DNA of 64,000 bases from Anoplolepis gracilipes. Lineage: Eukaryota > Arthropoda > Insecta > Hymenoptera > Formicidae. Positions 36,810 through 50,100 of this stretch are shown piece by piece (positions within the stretch are counted from its first letter, which is position 1; each line of letters opens with the position of its first letter). The DNA lies in NCBI RefSeq assembly GCF_047496725.1, contig NC_132979.1:8014501-8078500 (forward strand). Direction: 5' to 3'. The translations under genes were made by a program, and so were the position numbers. The notes beneath the pieces are model-generated. The model had not been told where the DNA came from and searched no databases. It was given only the letters and a program-made list of their open reading frames with translations.

Positions 36810-39800
36810 ATTTGTGTGTGTATGTATGCATGCAAAATATACGTATATACAGATCTCTTTCTCTTACTCTCCTCGTTCTCCACTTCGCTCGCGCATCATG
36901 GCATGGCATAGTGAACGTGACGTCATCGATCGGACATTCCATCGAGCTTCACGTGCCGTTCGTACTCTTTCTCGCGCTATCGCGAGAGAATTCCTGGAAT
37001 GCTCCTCGGTGTCAGCGGAAACAATGCTCTTCGAAACAATTAGGTCGCATGAATAGAACGGAAAGTGAACGCTTTCGCTTTTATTTAGCTTCATCGGGAG
37101 ATATGAATAAGAAATGTGCGATCGAAGCTGGGACTCGATAAAGATGAAGCTGAAATTATTTTTATTTCTTTTTGTATTCGAAGAATTAAAAAGGAGGGAT
37201 GAAACTGTTAGTTTCGTTAATTAATGAGTAAGACGGAATTTTTGTTTAATTTTGAGAAATGCTTCGATAAACGGATAGTATCTAGTATTAAAAACTTGTA
37301 CCAATTTATAAACGTCAGCGATATGAAATGATATAATCAATCTAAATTGCCAAAATTATTATTTTTTTTTTACAGACATACTCTGGCCTCTTTTGCGTCG
37401 TAGTAAACCCCTATAAGAGACTGCCGATATACACAGAGAAGATCATGGAAAGGTACAAAGGCATTAAGAGACACGAAGTGCCGCCGCATGTCTTTGCAAT
37501 TACTGATACGGCTTATCGCTCCATGTTGCAAGGTAATTAGAACTTTCTATGAACCGCTTGTCACAGCCATGATGTGTTATTAGTCGGTATATTAAAATTT
37601 AATGTTCGAAGATTATTTCAAGCTGACAAAGTATAATTTGTTCTTGAGTAGAAATTACATATATAAAATATATAAAATATTTGTTAAAATTAATAATTTA
37701 TAAATTTGTTTTATATATATAAATACATATATTTTTTAAAATTTAATTTAATTGTTTATAGAAGTTTAATTCTCAATTATTTCAATCTTATTGCATAACA
37801 AGAGGGAAGGAAAGTTACAATCGGCAAATAGTTGCTTTTTTCCCAACGATCGTTTTTGAAGTTTAGTTTCTTCGTACATAGCTTTATTACTTTGAAATTT
37901 AGCTTTATCATATAATTATTATTTTTTAATTTTATATACAATATGGATACAAAATTATAAATAGTGGAGAACTATATATTTTAGAGCATTTAAATACATT
38001 TTCTTGCTAGAGTTAAATGTATTTATATATATTTGGAGTTAAAAAAAAATATATATATTTTTTTATCTAGAGAGCAGAGAGTCTATATATAATTGCATTA
38101 TTATTTCGTACTTGTTGCAGATCGCGAGGACCAGTCGATTCTGTGCACCGGCGAGTCCGGCGCCGGCAAGACCGAGAACACGAAGAAAGTGATTCAATAT
38201 TTGGCTTATGTAGCCGCGTCGAAACCCAAGTCTAACGCGGTAAGTCGCTATGCAAATGCTCGTCGATTAACGCTCGGCGGTTTCCGTTGCGTGAATTCAT
38301 CGTTTTATTTTATGCACGCATACGCGTTCGTTCAGCGCGCGAGATGAATTGACGACAGAAAGATCACATTTAACCTCTTGATCTCTCGAGATCTTCTCGA
38401 AGAAACGCAAAGAGAGCTTCGTTTCCGGAAATAAAACGCTTATTTTAGATTGATTAAATCGCGAAAGATATGATGCATTACATTTCACAAAATATGATAT
38501 AATGTCGAGCTTGTAGATTTTTCTCTCAAGGATATTTTAATATTTATATTTAATATTTAATATTTAAATTGGTGGAAATATTTGACACATATAGACTGTT
38601 AGCGGAACATTGTAATTACAGAAAGGCAGTGCAGGATGATGTTTGCGATGACTATAATTTGAAACAGGTATAACTGAAGCACACACACACACACACATAC
38701 ATTATGGTATTTATTAACTTAGTTTCTTTAATATATACCGCCTTGTTTCACGTCTTTCTCCATTTTTCCACCCTAAAATGATAGTAATCGCGGGTAACAG
38801 TCGAAAGGTTGCAGTTATTCTATGCAATTATGTACATATTATCATTTCTACTTGCAAGTATAATACGTTGTCAAGGTTAATGACCAATAGCAGACAATAT
38901 CAACAAGAAACTACTACAAACGATACGCTGCTCGATGAATAGATTTAATTACAGGGGCGTGTTACCGGAACGATCGTGATTATGTATACGATTACAATGC
39001 TCGGCCATGAACGTGTTTAGTGAATTATTTGGAGCGTTCTTTATTTATTTTTTAGTCGATACATCGTTAAACATAGCTTACTTCCTAGATTTGGACTGAA
39101 GCGAAACATCAGCTTGTATAACTGATAAGATTAACGCACAAAACGTTTTTAATCTGAGAAATATCGACAAACATTTCAATTTATATTTTTAACATTAAGG
39201 ATGTTAATATACTTAAAAATTAATTAATGATTTTCAGTAATTTTTTAAAGAATATTAGAAATTGATCTTTTTGACGTTTTTATTGATTAAACGTAAAGGT
39301 AGTAAATTTTTTTAAATCAGGGTGTACACTTTGTGGAAAAATATGGAAAATCTCTCAAAAAACAAATGGAATTCTCAGGGAATTTTTTATATCTGAAAAA
39401 ATCAGCGGATTCTCATAGAATTTTATTCAGAAACTCAGGGAATTTAAAAAAAAATGTTTCGTTGATAATATTGTTATACTGTAAATAATAAGTATATATC
39501 TATCTCTGTTTTTGGTATCTCTTATATGTTCAATGACTTAACAAAATATTGATTATGCAATATTCTTTATTTTATTTTTTAGTGATAAGAAATGAAAATA
39601 TTATGAAAATGTTAAAAATTTTAATCTTAACGAAAGCTTCAGTTTTTTTCAGTACATTTTGTACATCTAGCACTTGAAATTTAAATTAGATATGTGTTTT
39701 TTTTCTTTGCACTAGAAATATCACGTGCAATAAAAAATTTATTTTAGAAAATTACACCAAAAAATTAAAAAAATTTTTTCTTCACCTGGAACAAAAATAC

Positions 39801-42800
39801 CTGGAAGACCAGGAAATTTTCAGAGAATTTTTTTACAAAACTTCAGTAAACATCCTGTTTTAAATCTTGGATATTTAGCTTTCTATGTTCGACGATCAAA
39901 AAAGATCATTTTCTAATATTTTTTAAAAATTCCTAAAAATCATGATCATTTTTTTATATTACGGAGAAATTTGCAAAGATGACTTTCCTATATAATCATT
40001 GGCTGTTTCGAATTTTGGAAGCAGATAACTGTCTTAGATCGTTACGTTGAGTCTATCTCGATACATAGAAGGTCAAAATGTTTGTTGCAAAGACTTTACA
40101 TCCGGATGACCACATTTGTTCGTTCTGCGCGATTAGAATACAAACCATCATCGAAATTTCACGTGATCGAGTCATCATCGCTATGCTCACCGCAATCGCG
40201 TCAGCCTTTCCAAAGCTCGGAAAACCTCGCTGCCACTGTCACCGGAAGTGTAACCTCAATATCCGTGACGCCCTTACCACACGGTATATCACAAATCTAA
40301 ATTCTATATTCGTCATTAACGAATTTTCTCTCGAGCTACGGAGAAAGACAAATCGTTTGTCCGAAGCTCATTAAGATTCTTTGTATCATCGATCGAACTA
40401 TCAATTTTAGACTTTAAGAGACCGCATGTCAAATGTCACCATCTGTCTTGTAAATTATAATAATTATTTTAAGAAAGATGCAAATGTTGCGATAAAAGTC
40501 TCTTTATAAATTTTCTTTGTAATACATATATTAAATAATTAATATAATATGTATAATTATATAATATTAAATAATATATAATATTAAAGATATTAAATAA
40601 ATAATACATGACATTAAATAATATATTAAATAATTAATACACGAGCTTAGACTATCTTTATTATTAAATAATGAATTAACGTCATTTAGAGAAATCGCTC
40701 AAGAATTTTTTAAATATTTAAAATTTTTTAAATATTAAAGATTGAACTCGCGAACACACATACATGCACGAGATTGTCGAGAGCCTCTGCCGTACAGGTT
40801 CGTATACAGTGGCTTCTTTGTTCTCGCCGGGATACTTGAAGAGTTTATAATCCGAACCATCGCGCGAAACGCAACGTTATTAATAAATCGAGAAAAGATG
40901 TGCAAGGGGCGAGTTGCTTTTTTTTTTTTTTAAGTTTTTTTAATCGCAAATTACGTCGAGGTTTGGATGGAAGGCGAATAAAAAAGAATGTAGCTACAAG
41001 CTCCATTTGATAATCATCCATCTTTCACTCCTGTCTGCTCTGCGCAGACAGAACCATCTAGTAATCGTTTTTGTAAAATTTTATAAGTCACATGGTCATT
41101 TCGGCGCTCATGAGACGTATAAAAATTTAAGAAGAAATAATCGCGACCATATGTTGAACGTAAACAGTAATTCAGTCCCTCGCAGGCATTTTAGAGAGGT
41201 TGTACGTCGAGGGTTAGCAAAAGATAGTATGCACGGGATAAAATACATGTATACAGAATACGATACACAAAAAGTAGTCTCATTGAACAAAAAACAAAAA
41301 AAAAAAAAAAAGCGTTACACATTTTACGCCGATGACGTCGCTCGAGAAATAAGTTAATAATTTTAATGTTTAAATTAAAAAATTAAAAAATATATTTAAT
41401 CAATATATTAAATATGTTTAAATATATTGAAATATTTAAATATATAAATAAAAAGATTCTAGACAGCCGAGAACATAAAAAAAAAATTATTGCGAAAGGA
41501 GCAATCTGGGAGGGGAGGGGGAGGAGGAGAAACCTTTATTCCTTTCGAAGATTCACACCTGAATCGGGGCTGTCTCCTTCTATTGGATCGAAGGTCGGTC
41601 GCGAGAGAGCCTTAACACATTTTCGATCACCATAAGTCGCGGCTCTTTATACGGCTCTTTCGGAGCCGACGGATGGACGCTTGTTTATACGTCGATTAAG
41701 CCTAATCGATCTGTATTGCGTCGCTCATACTACACACGTTGCTCGCGATAGCTGTCGGGGAAAGGAGGGAGGAGGACGCACAGAGAGTCCAAGAGACACG
41801 CGCGCACGAAGAGGAGACCTCTCCTTTTCCAGACAAACGATCCACTTATCGGACCGAGTCTCTTTTCTGATTCTCTTGAGTCACGCGAACCGACTTGCCC
41901 GCGCGTGACTCATCCCACGAGCGTAGAATCTAAGCACGTACCGTGAATAAAAAAAATATGGGCCTTTTTATTAAATATCTTTCCCTCCTCCCCGTCCCTC
42001 CCCCCCCCCCGGTCTGTCACGCGTTTTGCTCCTCTTGTAAATCTTCGAACGAGTTTTTCGCGTTTAGTGAAAATTTGACAGTAGACCGTTCAGTTTTTTT
42101 TTTTTTTTTTTTTTTAGCAATTTTTTTAATATCCAAGGCAAATAATATCCTAAACATTTTCGATTGAATCAGTTTCATTGCAACAGCACTTTTGTGATCG
42201 ACGGTCACGATCGCGTTCTGTTGCGGCTCCAATTGCTGCAAACTAATCCTTGCGGATCTAATAGAGAACTCTCAATCGACGCAATTGAGTTCTCGCGTTA
42301 AACGTTTGATTTTTTTTTCTTTTTTTTTTTTTAAACAGTCTATTAGATCGAGTCGTTATAAATTTATGTACATAGCTTGTAGATATGTAATAAGTTACGC
42401 ATATAAGGCACGTATCTAATATTTTGTACAGTAAGTTTGGATCGAATTAAAATTGTAGTGAGTAAATAACATTGGTCATTAAAATGGTGATAGGGATGTA
42501 TTCTTTGATGAATATTTAGGGTGGTTTTCTTTCTAGAGAGAAAATGTATATAGAAATCTGAGACTTTGAGAGAGCATAATTTTTTATTGAACGGTGCATA
42601 GGCCCTTATCTTTTCTAAATAAATCAGATAAGTATATATAGACGCGCTATTTTTATTTTAGTATCTGATCATTTTATTTTAGAATCTGATTATTTTATTT
42701 TTTTTAGAAAAAAAATGCGATTAAAATTAACCAACGTTAATAAAATCACCAATGTCAATTTTAAATTAGACAACTGGTGTTTCAAACAATATATTAATTT

Positions 42801-42822
42801 AAATAATATATTAAATTATAAA

Positions 42823-42871
<49 letters not shown>

Positions 42872-44081
42872 ATATATATTTTAATTTTTTCAAAAAATTA
42901 TGGAGATCGGCCGAGAAACAGTCTCGTTGAGCTCGATTGTGCATGCACGAATCTCGAGAAAGATCTGACCTTTTTCAAGGTATCAGATTTCTTCTTGATG
43001 ATTATTTCTTGACTGCCGAACGCGCGGAATTTTTACATACATATAAGTGTAATGTATGTGTAAAAAAAAAATATATATATATATAAAACGAGAACACTCG
43101 CCTACGGTACGACTGCATGCTATCGCATCGGCTGCATTATCGTCTTACTTTTGTTCACAGCCAGCACATTCCTGATCGTTTCGCATGCACAAGAGCAAAT
43201 AAGCTCGCTTGTTTCGCCGACTCGCCACTATATGGACATTTTAAAACCATTTCGATCGGGGCGTTGCTTCCCGAGTGTACAAAATGTCCCGCAGCTGTGC
43301 CGAGTTATTTTTTTTTTTTTTTTTTTTTCAACATTTTTATTCTTTGACAAGTTTGTGGACGGTCATTTCTTTTAGCGAAAATCTCATGTGTTATGCACAA
43401 TTTCTTTTTTTTTATTATATAATTTATTTTTTTATTTATATAAAATTAAGCTCCACAGGTTAAATTTCTCGAGCTCGGCACAAAATTTTGTATGAAATTT
43501 AATTCTACTAAAATTCCTTAATTTTCGATGCAATTTTCTAATATAAGGCCAATTTTTCTGAATCTATCGATAATTTAAAAAGGTAATACGACTGTACACA
43601 CCTAATATTTAAGAATATATTATGCAAATTCGAAAGATTCAAAGGATTTTATTTGCAAAATTATAAAATAAGTCTGTGAACACAATATGTCGGTTCTTTC
43701 ATTATATTATATAAATCCAATTTTATTTTTACGTAATTCTCAATCGTTTGGTCGGTTTTTCGCATACCTGCCTGTTCGGTAAATACGAACGTGTAAAGAA
43801 GTCGCACGGACCAAGGACGAGAGACACGCGCGACCCGAAAGACACGCCATGGTCGATTCTGTGATCTCTAATGCTGAAAATTCTTTTATTTTCGGTGCTG
43901 ACTTTTGGCGGCCGCCCACCTAGACTCCGAGCCCGGCATTAATCATAGTAAGTCTACGAAAGAAACAAGAGAGGCCTCCGCACAGGCTAAAGACGCCAGT
44001 GGAGCCTCTTATTTTCCCGCTTATCCACCCCTTTACTAACAGACGGCTTTTGATTTTCGATTCATCTCTAGTGACGCATGT

Positions 44082-44122
<41 letters not shown>

Positions 44123-47100
44123 AATCAGGATATATTGCCGCAACAACGTCACGCATTCTCGAGAGTGTGTCCTAAAAAAATATGATATAAATTATATAGA
44201 TCCGTATAAATAAAAGGTGTGGGATGCGTGTATACAGTTATACGGTTATAATCCATTTGCATTAGGAAAAATTCAAATAGATATTTTATTTAGGAAATTA
44301 TTACAACAAATAATCGATGCAAAATAAGGGAGAGAAATCCTTGTGTCGGATGTATTTGACAGAAAATTTACATTATTCTCGAGAAGAATAAAATTATATT
44401 TTTCATTATTATATTTTAATTTTTTTCTAACTCGCCTAACTCTCTACGTCTTTGCTTTCTTCATTTATTAATTTTAAAGAGAGCTTTATATTATATATTT
44501 ATTAATTTTGATTAAAACAAAAAAAAATTATGCTTGATTGAATTTTGTAAATGTTTGTATATTATAATTTTTATTCTAATCGTATATATTTATTTAATAT
44601 TTATTTTACTTGAAATGTGCGTCTCGCATAATTGTTTTGTGAGAGAAAAATGGATTAGAACAAACCGTGTTTCAAATACAATTAACGTAACGTGATAATA
44701 ATATAGTAGTGTAACGTTCTCTCGGTACCTGCACGATTCTCGCGTCTAAATATGTGTAATTGTATCATTTCGCTCATTATCCTCCTGAGAAACTAATCAT
44801 CGCGCAAATTGTCATAGCTCTCGTGGCTAACAAAGATTCTCCATGCCTCTTTTTTTCCTGCTGCTTGCGGATCCAGGGATCTGGGAGTGTCACGGAAAAG
44901 TTTGCGGTAATTAACGTGAGACAGGGAGAAAGAAAGTGGGAGGAAACAATATTAACACTGGTGTGGTGTCGTGATAAGTGTTTTGCTCTATAGCTTGCTT
45001 TGTCATCGATTTACCAGTTTGTTTTTTGTTTTTTTTTGTTATCCTTCCGATTACGCTACAGTTTAACAAGTCGCCAAAGTTAAAAGTCGATCTTCGATGC
45101 TTGACACGTGTAATATTGCTTTTGTAATCATGATACGTTATCGTGCAAGCAAGAAGAAGGCGTGAAAAATTTCGTTATCACTTAAAATTGTATCTGTGAT
45201 TTCGTAAAAATAATCTTTTATATTTTGAAATAATATTCTGACAGTTGAAGAGAGAAAGAGAGAGAGATTAATGTTTTATATTTGTACATAGAAATTTTTC
45301 TGATTTCAACATCGTAGAATAGCTTGTTTTCTAATAAGGCTCACGGTGATTAATCATAAAAATTTCTTTAGACGAAAATTTTCACGCTATTTATATTTAT
45401 TTAAGATAAGTGGACCGAATTAATTCACGTGTTTTCATATGCAAATAATTGATGTTTCGAAATGAACAGTTTAGTTTCAATGTCTCTTTTCTTGTATGCC
45501 TTCGCTATTTTCAAATAGCGATTATTACAGTTATCACTTATCTCGCTATTTTTAAATTAGTTATTTGTACATATTGTACGTATTTAATGCTATTGTATAT
45601 ATTTAATGTTAAACACGCTGCTGTTTTATATTTTTTGGCAAAATATTTAGGGTTACAATTTTACATGCATATTCCATATTTCTTTTTAAAGTTTATTAAT
45701 ATCATAGAGTTTAGTATGTTCATTTTTTTAGATATAATAATATATGATATATTATATTTTATTTAATATTGCTAATAATATATATGTTATCTTATATTTT
45801 ATTAAATAAATTATGAGCAATGTTTTTTTTAGTATTTTTAAATAATTTAAAATTGTCATTTTTGTCAGAACATTTATTTTGTATATAATTTTTGTTTTCT
45901 AGAATCATTTCTATATACAAATATTTTTTTCTTATTCAAAAAATTTGAAAAAACTTGTTGAAGCGGAGGTAATTAGTTTGTGTCATTTGCTTTATATCGA
46001 AAAGAACGGCAAATTTGTCATTGCATTATTTCTCTCTTCAACGTACGCGATAAGCTGTTTATTTTATTCCTTAACGCTATTTTTATCAGTCTCGAGAAAT
46101 GAATGTTCCTGGCAAGCAATGTTCGCTATTGATTGTTGAAATTTTTTCTCGTCATAGGGTGAGCTGGAGCAACAACTTCTTCAGGCAAATCCAATTTTAG
46201 AGGCGTTTGGCAATGCGAAGACCGTGAAGAACGATAACTCGTCTCGTTTCGTAAGTTGCAGTATCAATAAGTTTTAGTTCTACATAGATGAAGTTCAAGC
46301 AGTTGCATATTAAAATACATACATAACGATAATTTTAGTATGCAATTTTAGTTTCACTTCACTTTTATGTTACTGTCAGCGTGTTATTATCTTTTCATCC
46401 TCAATTACCGTAATTACTATAATTGTGATGTCATATGTAATGCACATGTTGTAGGGTAAATTTATCAGAATAAATTTTGACGCGTCCGGTTATATAGCCG
46501 GTGCAAACATCGAGACGTATCTTTTGGAAAAATCGAGGGCCATTCGACAAGCGAAAGATGAAAGAACTTTCCACATATTTTATCAACTATTGGCAGGTGC
46601 CTCGCCGGAACAGAAGAGTAAGTAACAAGGTGTCTCCAATATTTTTTTTTTTTTTTTTTTTTACATCCGTTGATTGCGTTCAGTAACTTTTATATTATTG
46701 ACTCGCCTTTTTTTTCAGAGGAATATATATTAGAAGATCCGAAACACTATCCCTTCCTGTCAAACGGGGCTCTACCAGTGCCAGGTGTCGACGATTCCGC
46801 CGAATTCTTCTCCACAGTAAAGTCGATGCACATCATGGGCATGACCAATGAGGACTTTTCCTCCATCTTCCGTATCGTTTCCGCCGTGATGTTGTTTGGC
46901 TCGATGCAATTTCGTCAGGAACGTAATTCCGATCAGGCGACGTTGCCCGACAACACTGTGGCACAGAAAATCTCGCATCTGTTGGGTCTGAGCGTAACCG
47001 AGATGACGAAAGCCTTCCTGAAGCCGCGCATCAAGGTTGGCCGTGATTTCGTGACGAAGGCGCAGACGAAGGAGCAAGTGGAGTTTGCCGTGGAGGCGAT

Positions 47101-50100
47101 CTCGAAGGCCTGTTACGAGAGAATGTTCCGTTGGCTAGTGAACAGAATCAATAGGTCTTTGGACAGAACAAAGCGACAGGGTGCCAGCTTTATTGGCATA
47201 CTGGATATGGCCGGTTTCGAGATATTCGAGTTGAACTCCTTCGAGCAGCTGTGTATTAATTATACTAACGAGAAGTTGCAACAATTATTCAATCACACAA
47301 TGTTCATCCTGGAACAGGAGGAGTATCAACGTGAAGGAATTGAATGGAAGTTTATAGACTTCGGATTGGATCTACAGCCAACGATTGATTTGATCGACAA
47401 ACCGATGGGTATTATGGCGCTCTTGGACGAGGAATGTTGGTTCCCCAAAGCCACGGACAAGACATTTGTGGAGAAGTTAGTTGGCGCTCATAATGTCCAT
47501 CCGAAGTTTATGAAGACTGATTTCCGCGGCGTAGCCGATTTTGCGATCATCCATTACGCCGGCAAGGTGGACTATTCTGCCGCCAAGTGGCTGATGAAAA
47601 ACATGGACCCGTTGAACGAGAACGTTGTCAGTCTTCTGCAAGCCTCGCAGGATCCGTTTGTGTGTCACATTTGGAAGGACGCTGAAATCGTAGGTATGGC
47701 ACAGCAGGCACTCACGGACACGCAATTCGGAGCGAGGACGAGAAAGGGCATGTTCAGAACAGTCTCACAATTGTACAAGGAACAGTTGGCCAAGTTGATG
47801 GTGACACTGCGCAATACGAATCCGAACTTCGTCAGGTGTATAATTCCGAATCACGAGAAGAGAGCCGGTAAGATTGATGCGCCGCTCGTGTTGGATCAAC
47901 TTCGTTGCAATGGAGTATTGGAGGGTATCCGCATCTGCCGGCAAGGTTTTCCCAACAGAATTCCATTTCAAGAATTTAGACAACGCTACGAACTACTCAC
48001 TCCGAATGCTATTCCTAAAGGATTTATGGATGGCAAGAAGGCTTGTGAAAAGATGGTACGTATCTTTATATTCATGCATCTCGATTCATGATAAGAGAAC
48101 ATATCGTAAACTGTTTTTTTTTTATTATAGATTCAAGCATTGGAGTTGGATGCGAACCTTTATCGCGTTGGACAATCCAAAATCTTTTTCCGCGCCGGAG
48201 TGTTGGCACATTTAGAAGAGGAAAGAGACTACAAGATCACGGACATAATCGTCAATTTTCAAGCTTTTTGTCGCGGTTTCTTAGCCAGGCGTAATTATCA
48301 GAAGCGTCTGCAGCAGCTTAACGCGATCCGCATTATTCAGAGGAATTGCGCGGCCTATTTAAAGCTGCGTAACTGGCAATGGTGGCGGTTGTATACCAAG
48401 GTGAAACCACTGTTAGAAGTCACTAAGCAAGAGGAGAAACTTACGCAGAAAGAGGATGAACTGAAGCAAGTTCGCGATAAGCTGGAGTTACAGCTGCACT
48501 CGGCTCAGGAGTACGAACGTAAATATCAGCAGGCGATTGAAGAGAAAACTATGCTGGCTGAGCAACTGCAGGCGGAAGTCGAGCTCTGCGCGGAAGCCGA
48601 AGAGATGAGAGCTCGACTAGCTGCAAGAAAGCAGGAGCTTGAGGAAATTTTGCACGATCTGGAAGCGCGTATTGAGGAAGAAGAAGAGAGAAGCGCCGCG
48701 TTGACTCAGGAGAAGAAAAAGCTACAGTTGAATATCAGTGATTTGGAAGAACAGCTGGAGGAAGAGGAAGCTGCTAGACAAAAATTGCAATTAGACAAGG
48801 TCCAATGCGACGCAAAGATTAAGAAATTAGAAGAAGATCTTGCTTTGTCAGACGACACCAATCAAAAGTTGCTAAAGGAGAAGAAAATTCTCGAGGAGCG
48901 CGCCAATGACCTCTCGCAGACTCTGGCAGAGGAAGAGGAGAAGGCCAAGCATTTGTCAAAACTGAAAACTAAACACGAAGCGACGATCGCCGATCTCGAG
49001 GAGAGACTTCTCAAGGATCATCAGCAACGTCAAGAGGTGGATAGATCTAAGAGGAAGGTCGAAACTGAGGTTTCGGACTTAAAGGAGCAATTGGCCGAGA
49101 GAAAAACACAAGTTGAGGAACTACAGCTTCAGCTTGGTAAACGCGAGGAAGAACTCAATCAAGTCATGGCAAAAATGGACGAGGAAGGCGCTGCTAAGGC
49201 GCAAGCTCAGAAAGCACTCAGGGAATTAGAGTCACAATTAGCCGAGCTTCAGGAAGATTTAGAAGCTGAAAAAGCGGCTAGAGGTAAAGCGGAGAAACAG
49301 AAGCGCGATCTGAATGAGGAACTTGAAGCATTAAAGAACGAATTGCTCGATTCTTTGGATTCTACTGCAGCTCAACAGGAGTTGAGAAGCAAGCGAGAGC
49401 AAGAACTTGCGACATTGAAAAAGAATCTAGAGGAGGAGACTTCGTCGCATGAAGCTATACTCGCTGACATGCGTCACAAGCATACACAAGAATTGACTGC
49501 TTTGAATGAACAAATAGACGCGTTGAAAAAGACAAAGGCAGTTTTGGAGAAAGCAAAAGGCTCCTTGGAAGCCGAGAACGCTGATCTGGCAACGGAATTA
49601 AAATCGGTCAACGCAAGCAGACAAGAGTCCGATCGACGTCGTAAACAGGCGGAACAACAGTTGGTGGAAATAAATGCAAAACTGGCCGAAGTAGAAAAAA
49701 ACAAGCAAGAATTGGTCGACAAAGTGACGAAATTGCAACAAGAAGCAGAGAGCGTAATGCAACAATTAGAAACTGCCGAACTGAAAGCATCCGCAGCATT
49801 AAAAGCTTCAGCCACCTGCGAGTCACAATTTACCGAACTTCAACAACAGTTAGAAGAAGAAACCCGACAGAAATTAGCTCTTAGTTCGAAGCTGCGCGCG
49901 TTAGAAAGTGAAAAGGAAAGCCTGCATGATCAGCTTGAAGAGGAGGAGGAAGCGAAACGTGCCTTGGACAAGCAAGTGCTAAGTTTGAATATACAACTGG
50001 CTGAAGCCAAGAAACGCGCCGACGAGGAAGCAGAAGCGGCCACTGTTCTCGAGGAGGCCCGAAAGCGTTGCACGAAAGACATCGAGGCTCTTCAGCGTCA

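Larger units (their letters stand above)
18344..37375 (+). other. zip intron 1, 19 kb
   Basis: No protein exon recognised inside. Contents: microsatellites; five copies of the GGGAATTTT repeat family (21499, 26109, 26763, 32071, 33019); a tandem duplication (27885-28335); a triplicated AT-rich unit (29610-30010); a 288-bp tandem array (34890-36360); and several GC-richer patches (about 20500-20870, 24520-24780, 27310-27640, 30060-30660, 31180-31530, 32760-32960 and 36420-37140). The patches could be enhancers or alternative 5' exons; this is not shown by the sequence. Confidence 0.85.
38240..46157 (+). other. zip intron 3, 7.9 kb
   Basis: AT-rich with CA, TA, poly-T and GA runs, one GGGAATTTT-family copy (39319-39857), and GC-richer patches at about 41500-41900 and 43780-44160. 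No exon recognised. Confidence 0.85.

Noticed and set aside
36418..36942. 174-codon minus-strand frame and overlapping plus-strand frames
   Set aside because: They run through a TG/TATG microsatellite (HTHTHT or CVCVCV) and have no recognisable domain.
40078..40374. 98-codon plus-strand frame in zip intron 3
   Set aside because: No recognisable domain, no splice context, low-complexity neighbourhood.
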